Shown: piece after piece, positions 1-4,631 of the stretch | How the letters are laid out: each line of letters opens with the position of its first letter | How positions within the stretch are numbered: position 1 is the stretch's first letter | NCBI GenBank assembly: GCA_024641835.1 | Contig: JAHECH010000352.1 | Location: forward strand, 1 to 5,388 | DNA length: 5,388 nt | From: Deltaproteobacteria bacterium | Lineage (GTDB): Bacteria; Desulfobacterota; DSM-4660; Desulfatiglandales; HGW-15 | Direction: 5' to 3' | Notes under the pieces: model-generated | Told to the model about the DNA's origin: nothing | Databases searched by the model: none | What the model saw: the letters and a program-made list of their open reading frames with translations, nothing else | Position numbers and translations under genes: made by a program

Positions 1-1
1 A

Positions 2-49
2 TACCACGGAGCACACCCGGGCAGGGAAGATTCCATCAAAAAGAGTTGA
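2..49 (+). CDS. C-terminal end of an unidentified gene entering from the left
   Basis: The frame starting at base 2 is open and reads YHGAHPGREDSIKKS before a TGA at 47-49. The start lies outside the window. The charged, Lys/Ser-ending tail looks like a normal protein C-terminus, and the strong hairpin terminator begins 15 bases after the stop, the usual layout for the end of a gene. The frame starting at base 3 is also open here but runs straight through the terminator, so it is less likely. Too little sequence is present to suggest a function. Confidence 0.35.
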   Translation, partial: YHGAHPGREDSIKKS

Positions 50-64
50 GGCTCCTTTTCCATC

Positions 65-101
65 AACCAAAATAGCCGCCATCATGGCGGCTATTTTGGT
101 T
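65..101. terminator. Strong hairpin terminator, probably bidirectional between convergent genes
   Basis: A perfect 17-bp stem (65-81 with 85-101) closes a 3-nt loop. The inner stem is GC-rich (AGCCGCC/GGCGGCT) and the outer stem is A-rich on the left and T-rich on the right. On the plus strand the RNA ends in UUUUGGUUUUCU, a usable U-tract. On the minus strand the stem itself gives UUUUGGUU. It sits between the plus-strand gene ending at 49 and the minus-strand gene ending at 181, so it can serve both. Confidence 0.8.
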
Positions 102-180
102 TTCTGCGGACTTGCTCCCTGGTCAAAAAGAAGCAAGGGAGTCTAAAACATACAAAAGAGAGTTGGGTAGCGCGATTCAG

Positions 181-417
181 TTATTCTTCCGGCTCGACCC
201 AGACGATGTTGTTCTTGTTGACGAAGAGGACCCTTCTCGATCCGCTCCCGGATTCCACATCAGAAAGGACAATGAAAGGGTCCTCTGCTTTCGTGAAGAG
301 GTCAGCCACTCTCGCTTTAAGTCCTATGTTCACTTTCCCTTTCAGTACTTCGCCAGTCGTCGTTTTGATCTTAACCTCTCTATATTCCCTTTTGTAAATG
401 TCCTTTCCTTGCTCCAA
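181..417 (-). CDS. Small conserved-looking protein of unknown function (DUF6812-like pattern)
   Basis: This is a 78-residue acidic, soluble protein with no signal peptide or membrane segment. The start is a TTG at 417-415 (minus strand), chosen because a full SD, AAAGGAGGT (433-425), lies 7 nt upstream. The sequence alternates short beta-like segments: EVKIKTTTGEVLKGKVNI (14-31), then RVADLFTKAEDPFIVLSDV (36-54), then RVLFVNKNNIVWVEP (62-76). The pattern 'G.v..r..DL.....FI.LsDv...lfVnk.nI..v' resembles the small beta-rich family I associate with DUF6812, but that is recall, not a search. It has its own promoter at 536-563 and ends about 80 bases before the bidirectional terminator, so it is probably monocistronic. 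Function unknown. The antisense frame over this region is a shadow. Confidence 0.8.
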   Translation of the reverse strand: MEQGKDIYKREYREVKIKTTTGEVLKGKVNIGLKARVADLFTKAEDPFIVLSDVESGSGSRRVLFVNKNNIVWVEPEE

Positions 418-535
418 AGTTGTGACCTCCTTTGTCTACTTCATCCAAATGGCAGGCGATAACCCTTTCTTATTTGGAATGACTCCTCTAGGTTCAGATA
501 AAAGCAAGTGAATTTGCCTAAGAAAATCGTATATT

Positions 536-563
536 AGCATATCACAAGCGCAGTTTTAGTCAA
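536..563 (-). promoter_or_regulatory. Sigma-70-type promoter for the small minus-strand gene
   Basis: Read on the minus strand, TTGACT (563-558) is followed after 16 bases by TATGCT (541-536). A TGA directly before the -10 gives an extended -10 (TGnTATGCT). The direction matches the 181-417 gene and would give a leader of roughly 110 nt ending in its SD. The motif match is good, but no transcription evidence is available. Confidence 0.5.
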
Positions 564-635
564 GGAATTTGAGGAGGATCGGTGTTCCCTTTCAGAAATG
601 AGAAGTTCATCGGTTTTTCCAGTTTGACATGGTAA

Positions 636-923
636 AGTGATTCTCTGAAACTGTTTTTGTCATACAGTCTGCGAAAGCAAAGATTACGATCATGCCCGGA
701 CAAGGGAAAAACCCTTATTTTCTACTCTGGATTTGTGAAGTGCGCTGGAATCCACAATGGCGCAGCCTGGGCCAAGAAACTGGGCTACAAGAATGTCTGT
801 CGCCATCCGGGCGGGATTTTTGCCTGGGAGGGGGGGCAGACTATCCTACAGAAAGCGTCAAGTAGTTTGAAAGGAGCGGGGCGGTGTCTCTACTCAGAAT
901 TTTCCAGAAATCGACTCTCATGA
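636..923 (+). pseudogene. Rhodanese-domain remnant, N-terminal half missing, catalytic Cys replaced by Ser
   Basis: The frame is open from after a TAA (633-635) to a TGA (921-923). Its core encodes the C-terminal half of a rhodanese (sulfurtransferase) domain: GKTLIFYSGFVKC, then GAAWAKKLGYKNV, then HPGGIFAW. In this family the first residue after 'FY' is the sulfur-carrying Cys; here codon 726-728 is TCT (Ser). The N-terminal half, with the usual DvR...y..GHIpGA motif, is not found upstream in any frame, and only about 30 codons precede the catalytic loop. The sole SD-preceded start in this frame (GTG 582) is cut off by the TAA. The 3' end runs 40 bases into the SD-supported start of selD. 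Together these point to a decayed gene. Rhodaneses can supply or handle sulfur or selenium, so an ancestral link to selD is possible but inferred. A catalytically dead short protein is the alternative. Confidence 0.6.
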
Positions 924-1945
924 GTCTGTCGAAGACCTGTGGATGAGCTGCCAAGCTTGACCCGGTTGGGCTCAACGCACTTCTAGCTGGATTGCCGAAG
1001 AACGAAGACCCAAATCTGCTCGTGGGATTTGCAACCAATGACGACGCAGGCATATACCGTTTAACCGAAGACATCGCACTGGTTACCACGGCGGACTTCA
1101 TCACGCCGCCTGTCAATGATCCCTACATTTACGGCCAAATTGCGGCCGCAAACGCCATCAATGACGTTTATGCCATGGGTGGTAGGCCTATTGCCTGCCT
1201 CAACCTGGCAGCATTTCCCATAAAAAAACTTCACGTAAGTGTTTTGCATCAGATCATTGCCGGTGCTTTGAGCAAGATCACAGAATCCGGGGCAGTGTTG
1301 GCAGGCGGCCATACCATTGAGGATGATGAGCCTAAATTCGGGCTGGCGGTGACCGGTCTTGTTCATCCCAAGAAATTCTGGCCCAACAGCGGGGCAAGGT
1401 CTGGGGATGTGCTCATTCTCACCAAACCGGTGGGAAGCGGGGTCATTTTCAATGCCCATATCAAAGGATGGGTGAGTCAGAGGGCGATGGAGGCGTGTAT
1501 CGTTACGCTGACGACCCTGAATCAAAAGGCGGCGGCCATCCTGGCTGATTTTGAAATCCACGCAGCAACGGATGTTACGGGATTTGGACTTGCGGGTCAC
1601 GCTTTTGAGATGGCAAAAGGATCAGATGTTCTACTGGAAATAGATATGGATCAAGTACCCGTAATGATGGAATCCTTGGAGCTGTACGAGAAAGGGGTAA
1701 CCACGGGTGTGAATCGGCACAATCGCCTGCTTGTTGAAAAGAGCGCCATATTCGAAAAGGGTCTTCCCCGCTGGCACGAGGAAATTGTTTTTGACCCCCA
1801 GACGAGTGGAGGCATGCTGATCTCTGTCCCTGAGAGTCAAGGCGCGGCCGTTCTCAAGGCTCTTCAGGCGGGGGGCGTGAAGGACGCATGCTTCATAGGC
1901 AGAGCCAAGGAACCGAAACAATCCTTGAACCTCATTTTCAAGTGA
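884..1945 (+). CDS. selD: Selenophosphate synthetase SelD, itself a selenoprotein (Sec21, UGA at 944-946)
   Basis: SelD makes selenophosphate from selenide and ATP in the cytoplasm, the selenium donor for selenocysteine and selenouridine. Standard ORF calling would begin at TTG 992, which lacks an SD and removes the catalytic N-terminus. In the same frame the sequence continues upstream through TGA 944-946 as CGU-AAKLDPVGLNALLAGLP. Sec21 and Lys24 keep the spacing of E. coli SelD Cys17 and Lys20. The start chosen is GTG 884, with SD AAAGGAG (870-876) 7 nt before it; ATG 920 has no SD. This gives 353 residues, close to the E. coli length of 347. Other SelD landmarks are PNLLVG (43-48), NDDAG (52-56), TTADF, NAINDVYAMGG, LAGGHTIEDDEP, ATDVTGFGLAGHAFEM and DPQTSGG, followed by a normal TGA stop. 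The start overlaps the rhodanese remnant. SelD identity is very secure; Sec decoding is strongly supported by alignment and hairpin. Confidence 0.95.
944..988 (+). promoter_or_regulatory. Bacterial SECIS element in selD directing UGA to selenocysteine
   Basis: Immediately after the in-frame TGA, TTGA (957-960) pairs with TCAA (972-975) and CCC (961-963) with GGG (968-970), leaving C971 bulged and a GGTT loop (964-967). The loop begins 17 nt after the UGA, matching the spacing in E. coli fdhF, and carries the loop guanines SelB recognises. Outer support comes from AAG (953-955) with CTT (980-982), and AGCT (946-949) with AGCT (985-988). In fdhF the bulged base is a U on the 5' side; here it is a C on the 3' side. 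Identified by hand folding. Confidence 0.75.
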
Positions 1946-2067
1946 ACCTGTCTTTTTCCTGTTTTCCCCAATCCACTGGAAAATAAAATCGTTTGAGATC
2001 CCAAGCTGAATCACTCGTCCAGCCACGGCACCGTCTGATGTCTCACCCTTCACCTGACCACCAGTTT

Positions 2068-2106
2068 CCCAGAGGCCCAAAATCCCCAATGGCGGGATTC
2101 TCTGGG
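2068..2106 (+). terminator. Possible terminator hairpin downstream of selD
   Basis: CCCAGAG (2068-2074) pairs with CTCTGGG (2100-2106) and AATCCC (2081-2086) with GGGATT (2094-2099), around a 7-nt loop. Six bases (2075-2080) bulge on the 5' side. The stem is followed by CTTGTATTTTCCC, a broken U-rich stretch. It lies about 120 bases after the selD stop, and no gene is seen between them. The interrupted stem and imperfect U-tract keep confidence moderate. Confidence 0.4.
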
Positions 2107-2107
2107 C

Positions 2108-2135
2108 TTGTATTTTCCCTCTCTGCACTTATTAT
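2108..2135 (+). promoter_or_regulatory. Tentative promoter for the Hsp20-type gene
   Basis: TTGTAT (2108-2113) and TATTAT (2130-2135) are 16 bases apart, giving a good -10 and a poor -35. A perfect -35 box TTGACA also occurs at 2159-2164, but only the weak AAAGAT (2182-2187) stands 17 bases after it. No sigma-32-type CCCCAT box was seen. Either site would leave a leader of about 80-140 nt. Apart from this and the hairpin at 2068-2106, I see nothing definite in the 329 bases between selD and the next gene. Confidence 0.25.
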
Positions 2136-2274
2136 AAGAATTAAGAAGTTCTTGAGACTTGACATGAGTGAATGACGTCAGAAAGATAGGTGCGGATGAG
2201 GCTGGATAGGCGAGTGCATATGAGGGCTTCTAAGCATCACAAGAAATTTATGTGAGGAAAGAAGGTGATGGCTC

Positions 2275-2592
2275 ATGGCAGATGAAAAGCTACCTATGGT
2301 AAAAAGGAAAATCCCTGCGGAGGTCTGCTCCTACGTGGATGATGAACATGCCACGTTACACTTGGAGGTCTCTATTCCGGGGGTTAAGAAAGGTGATATC
2401 AAGTTGCAAATGCATGACGATAGCTTCAATCTCACGGCCGCGAGAGGGGATTTCGACTACGCGACGGCAATGGCCTTCTGCTGCCCTGTAAAAGCCAAAG
2501 AAGCGAAGGCCACCTATGGCGACGGTCTGCTGAGGATTGCGGTCCCCTTCAAGGACATGATGGAAAATGCTATCGAGGTGCCGATTGCCTAA
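2275..2592 (+). CDS. Small heat-shock protein, Hsp20/alpha-crystallin domain
   Basis: This 105-residue protein is almost entirely one alpha-crystallin domain. Small heat-shock proteins bind unfolding proteins without ATP in the cytoplasm and hold them for refolding chaperones. Recognisable segments are the early strand YVDDEHATLHLEVSIPGVKK (20-39), the DI.L.MHDDSF.L.A strand (41-55), the Cys-Cys-Pro-Val turn (69-72), and the diagnostic A.YGDGLLRIAVPFK near the end (79-93). IEV (100-102) may be a minimal form of the C-terminal I-x-I/V oligomerisation motif. The long N-terminal arm of classical Hsp20s is absent; I recall similar short CCPV-bearing members in anaerobes. ATG 2275 is used, with AAGG (2262-2265) 9 nt upstream; ATG 2268 is out of frame and closes after five codons. 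The gene stands alone between non-coding stretches and has its own terminator hairpin. Confidence 0.85.
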   Translation: MADEKLPMVKRKIPAEVCSYVDDEHATLHLEVSIPGVKKGDIKLQMHDDSFNLTAARGDFDYATAMAFCCPVKAKEAKATYGDGLLRIAVPFKDMMENAIEVPIA

Positions 2593-2654
2593 ACACTTTT
2601 GTGGAGGCATGGGGACTAAAAAGGAAGTTTTGGACCAGAGAGAGGGCGAACAAT

Positions 2655-2682
2655 GGAGGCAGGGCTTCTGTGCCCTGCCTCC
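2655..2682 (+). terminator. Hairpin terminator after the Hsp20-type gene
   Basis: A perfect 11-bp GC-rich stem (2655-2665 with 2672-2682) encloses the 6-nt loop TTCTGT. It lies about 60 bases after the stop at 2592. The trailing TGATTTATCCC is only weakly U-rich, so it may act as a weak intrinsic terminator or an mRNA 3' stabiliser. Confidence 0.6.
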
Positions 2683-2826
2683 TGATTTATCCCTATGACC
2701 GGTACACTTCTTCACTACTCTTTGAATCTCACTTGGCTGATTTGAGGATAGCCCCAGTGTTTAGATGCAGAGGCTCTGTAATGATCGCAAGCTTGTATGA
2801 GGCGGGAGTGCGTGGAGAAGTGCAAG

Positions 2827-2997
2827 ATGACAAAACGGTTCTGCACGAACGTTGATTATTGTCGAGGTGAGTATTATTGGATCAGTGATTTTCGAATCCC
2901 AAGACGAAACTTGATTGGGATCAAAAAACTTGAGGCAACCCATGTTTCTCAGGCGCATGAGAGGGGGCATCCATGTTTCCGAGAAAAAATGAGGTAG
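2827..2997 (+). CDS. Possible small Cys-containing protein of unknown function
   Basis: This frame would encode 56 residues from ATG 2827. GGAG (2814-2817) lies 9 nt upstream; the in-frame ATG 2797 has no SD. The product starts MTKRFCTNVDYCRGEYYW, with Cys6 and Cys12 close together and a third Cys near the C-terminus, and is basic overall with no signal peptide or membrane segment. It has no family that I recognise. In favour: the SD, natural-looking amino-acid usage through residue 36, and the position 30 bases before the thioredoxin-like gene in the same direction, as in an operon. Against: its size, and a C-terminal third over a repeated base pattern (CCATGTTTC at 2940 and 2971). The stretch before it (2683-2826) shows nothing definite. 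Confidence 0.35.
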   Translation: MTKRFCTNVDYCRGEYYWISDFRIPRRNLIGIKKLEATHVSQAHERGHPCFREKMR

Positions 2998-3027
2998 GAG
3001 GGGGGATTGAGAAGCGGAGGCAGAGTC

Positions 3028-3615
3028 ATGGGTGAGACCAGTTCACAAATCATCCAGTGCCCTCAGTGCGGTGCCAAGAATCGGGTTCCCCCGGAGAAGA
3101 TCAACTTGAAGGCCAAGTGCGGCCGATGCGGTTCTCCCCTGATGGCGGAAGGAAAATCTGGGCAACCAACTGAACGGTATATGTTTCGATGCACGGAATG
3201 CGGGGCCAAGAACAGGATTCCTTCTGAGAAAGTGAATGCGGGGCCGATATGTGGGAAGTGCAAAAAGCCGCTCAAGACAGAGGAGCTTTTCGAATCTCAG
3301 CCCCTCATAGTCACAGATTCGAACTTTGACGCCAAGGTGTTGAGATCCCCGCTGCCTGTGGTTCTGTTTGCGTGGGCTCCCTGGTGCTCTACATGCAGGG
3401 CTTTTTTGCCCGTGATTGATGATTTTGCACGGGATTCGGAAAGGAAGATCAGGGTCGCCAAAATGAATGTGGATCAGAATCCTAGCCTTTCTTCCCGATA
3501 TAACATTATGAGTGTCCCACAAATTTTCGTCTTCGAAAATGGCGAATTCAGGGAAAGCTTTCCAGGGGCAATGCAGAAGCACGAGATCTCCATGAAGATG
3601 ACCCCTTATTTGTAG
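3028..3615 (+). CDS. Thioredoxin-fold protein with two tandem N-terminal zinc ribbons and a CSTC active site
   Basis: This 195-residue cytoplasmic protein has no signal peptide. Zinc ribbon 1 spans 11-38 (CPQC...CGRC, Cys11/14/31/34) and ribbon 2 spans 55-82 (CTEC...CGKC, Cys55/58/75/78). They are near-copies, sharing CGAKNR.P.EK...CG.C..PL. A thioredoxin domain follows (about 93-195) with WAPWCSTCR (Cys120, Cys123), an NVDQNP segment, and the cis-proline motif SVPQ (162-165). The expected role is thiol-disulfide exchange. Thioredoxin 2 (TrxC) has one such ribbon and a CGPC site in about 140 residues, so this is a TrxC-like relative with a duplicated ribbon and altered active site. Substrates are unknown. 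ATG 3028 is chosen for CGGAGG (3015-3020), 7 nt upstream. TTG 3007, with AGGAGG 5 nt before it, would add seven residues. Confidence 0.88.
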   Translation: MGETSSQIIQCPQCGAKNRVPPEKINLKAKCGRCGSPLMAEGKSGQPTERYMFRCTECGAKNRIPSEKVNAGPICGKCKKPLKTEELFESQPLIVTDSNFDAKVLRSPLPVVLFAWAPWCSTCRAFLPVIDDFARDSERKIRVAKMNVDQNPSLSSRYNIMSVPQIFVFENGEFRESFPGAMQKHEISMKMTPYL

Positions 3616-3738
3616 ACCCCCCGATTCACCCTCCCTGGGCATCAATCATTTCAGAAAGCCACGCATACGCGGGATGATACCCCCTGTCGCGAGGTGTTAG
3701 TTTGCGCAGGCAGCAAAATCATGTCCAATATAGAGGTG

Positions 3739-3747
3739 TGTTATAAT
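3739..3747 (+). promoter_or_regulatory. Extended -10 promoter element upstream of the PilZ gene
   Basis: TGTTATAAT contains a perfect -10 (3742-3747) preceded by TG one base away. No recognisable -35 lies 16-18 bases upstream, which extended -10 promoters tolerate. It points to the PilZ gene, with a leader of about 145 nt. Confidence 0.45.
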
Positions 3748-3779
3748 TTTCAACATTTAATTAAAATCAATTTGAATAC

Positions 3780-3810
3780 TTGACAAATATATTAATATAT
3801 GCAATATTAT
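3780..3810 (+). promoter_or_regulatory. Second promoter for the PilZ gene with overlapping palindromes (possible operator)
   Basis: A perfect -35 box TTGACA (3780-3785) is followed by AATATT at 17 bases (3803-3808) or TATTAT at 19 bases (3805-3810). The spacer is filled by the perfect 14-bp palindrome ATATATTAATATAT (3787-3800). The inverted repeat TATGCA-N6-TGCATA (3798-3815) covers the -10. This arrangement fits repressor or nucleoid-protein control, but AT-rich DNA makes short palindromes common. The rest of 3616-3779 holds no gene that I can support. Confidence 0.4.
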
Positions 3811-3897
3811 GCATAATTAAATGCCAGCATTTTTCCTTTGAGGAGTGCTTTTTGGCTCAATCACTGAGTGCCGCACTCGCGACCGGGGAGGTCATTC

Positions 3898-4242
3898 ATG
3901 GGGACAACGCGGGAGAGACGGAAGCATGGCAGAGCCGAAGTAAGATGGCCTGTGAGAATCCTGTCGGAACACCGCACCATTGAGGGAGAAACGAGGAATA
4001 TCTCCTTCGATGGCATCTACATCTGCTGCGATGAACCGCTCAGACTAAACGAAAGCTTTCGAATGGCGATCTCACCCCCAAATCGCAGTTCGATCGGCCT
4101 GACAGGGAGGGTGATCTGGTCCGACATGTACGGCCTTGACCATGAGGAGACGCCTTTTGCCATGGGGGTGTCATTGGTCAAGATCTCCAAGAAAGACCGC
4201 AAGCACATAGAGGACGCGTTTTCTGGAGAGGCGGCCGTGTAA
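3898..4242 (+). CDS. Single-domain PilZ protein, predicted c-di-GMP receptor
   Basis: This 114-residue soluble protein consists of little beyond a PilZ domain, the commonest bacterial receptor for cyclic di-GMP, used to control motility, exopolysaccharide or surface attachment. Both ligand motifs are intact: the N-terminal RxxxR (R8-K-H-G-R12) and NISFDG (N34, S36, G39; D/NxSxxG) about 20 residues later. The rest follows the beta-barrel pattern, with ESFRMAISPP, GLTGRVIWSD and FAMGVSLVKIS, and ends in a short predicted helix (98-108). ATG 3898 is preferred because GGGAGG (3886-3891) lies 6 nt upstream; GTG 3868 would add ten residues and has no SD. A small hairpin (GAGTG/CACTC, 3866-3878) lies just before the SD. 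No partner enzyme (GGDEF or EAL) is in the window, so the output pathway is unknown. Confidence 0.9.
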   Translation: MGTTRERRKHGRAEVRWPVRILSEHRTIEGETRNISFDGIYICCDEPLRLNESFRMAISPPNRSSIGLTGRVIWSDMYGLDHEETPFAMGVSLVKISKKDRKHIEDAFSGEAAV

Positions 4243-4321
4243 TCATTCCGGTCAGGAACCGCCACCCCCATTCCCTCCAGAATATCCCACTCGTGTTTTA
4301 CAGTAACCCCGCAAGTATTCT

Positions 4322-4346
4322 TGCACATGTAAATGAACATTGTGCA
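4322..4346 (+). other. Hairpin downstream of the PilZ gene (possible weak terminator)
   Basis: TGCAC (4322-4326) pairs with GTGCA (4342-4346) and ATGT (4327-4330) with ACAT (4337-4340), leaving T4341 bulged and a 6-nt loop. It is followed by GTTCTCTTTTGC, which is pyrimidine-rich but not a clean U-tract. It lies 80 bases after the PilZ stop and is the best terminator candidate there. Confidence 0.3.
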
Positions 4347-4446
4347 GTTCTCTTTTGCTACAGGAGCATGTCAATTTCCGGAGGGTGCAATACGATATCA
4401 GCGCAGACCAAGAGAGGGTTTTTGGGAGGCAGTTTGAGCAAGGACC

Positions 4447-4475
4447 TTGACAGGCTGGGGCTCGGAGAATAAAAA
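4447..4475 (+). promoter_or_regulatory. Sigma-70-type promoter for the SH3-domain gene
   Basis: A perfect -35 TTGACA (4447-4452) and a 4-of-6 -10 TAAAAA (4470-4475) are separated by the ideal 17 bases. The predicted leader is about 150 nt and contains the hairpin at 4491-4516. No protein-coding frame in the 389-base gap 4243-4631 looks real on either strand; the open minus-strand frames are Cys/Ser/Pro-rich and lack an SD. Confidence 0.45.
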
Positions 4476-4490
4476 TGCAATGAAAAACCC

Positions 4491-4516
4491 ATGCAGATGG
4501 CGAGGGGTATCTGCAT
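4491..4516 (+). other. Hairpin in the predicted 5' leader of the SH3-domain gene
   Basis: A perfect 8-bp stem, ATGCAGAT (4491-4498) with ATCTGCAT (4509-4516), closes the purine-rich 10-nt loop GGCGAGGGGT. It would sit just after the predicted transcription start, about 115 bases before the start codon. No U-tract follows, so it is not a terminator. It could be an mRNA-stabilising stem or a protein-binding inverted repeat. Confidence 0.4.
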
Positions 4517-4631
4517 TCTGGAAAAATCCGGAGAAGTCCATTCGCCGCTGATCTCGTTTCGGCACAAGGCATTCGAAAACCTTGGGTAGATTCATGTAAC
4601 GGAACGACTTAACCTCAAACCAGGGCGGAAA

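Noticed and set aside
112..462. 116-residue plus-strand frame over the left minus-strand gene
   Set aside because: It is antisense to the SD-supported minus gene, begins next to the terminator stem, has no SD and has unnatural composition.
624..652. Perfect -35 box TTGACA at 624-629 as a promoter for the rhodanese-selD region
   Set aside because: No acceptable -10 stands 16-18 bases downstream (best GAAACT), so it was not listed. The selD promoter remains unlocated.
992..1945. TTG 992 as the selD start
   Set aside because: It has no SD and omits the catalytic region. The frame continues upstream through a Sec-coding TGA to an SD-supported GTG at 884.
1962..1983. TTTTCC/GGAAAA inverted repeat just after selD as its terminator
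   Set aside because: The stem is only 6 bp and AT-rich, with a 10-nt loop and an A-rich trail. The hairpin at 2068-2106 is a better candidate.
2888..2900. TTCGAATCCC resembling a tRNA T-arm
   Set aside because: The flanking bases do not form the T-stem, and no acceptor or anticodon arm surrounds it.
3852..3983. Second small frame from TTG 3852 with GAGGAG upstream
   Set aside because: It overlaps the PilZ gene out of frame, and its product has no domain-like pattern while the PilZ frame is unmistakable.
4498..4515. Sigma-54-like promoter (TGGC...TGCA)
   Set aside because: The GG and GC dinucleotides are 12 bases apart instead of the required 10, and the motif lies within the hairpin.
4252..4595. 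Minus-strand frames of 65-106 residues in the gap before the SH3 gene
   Set aside because: They are rich in Cys, Ser and Pro with no recognisable domain or SD, and they cover the plus-strand promoter and hairpins.
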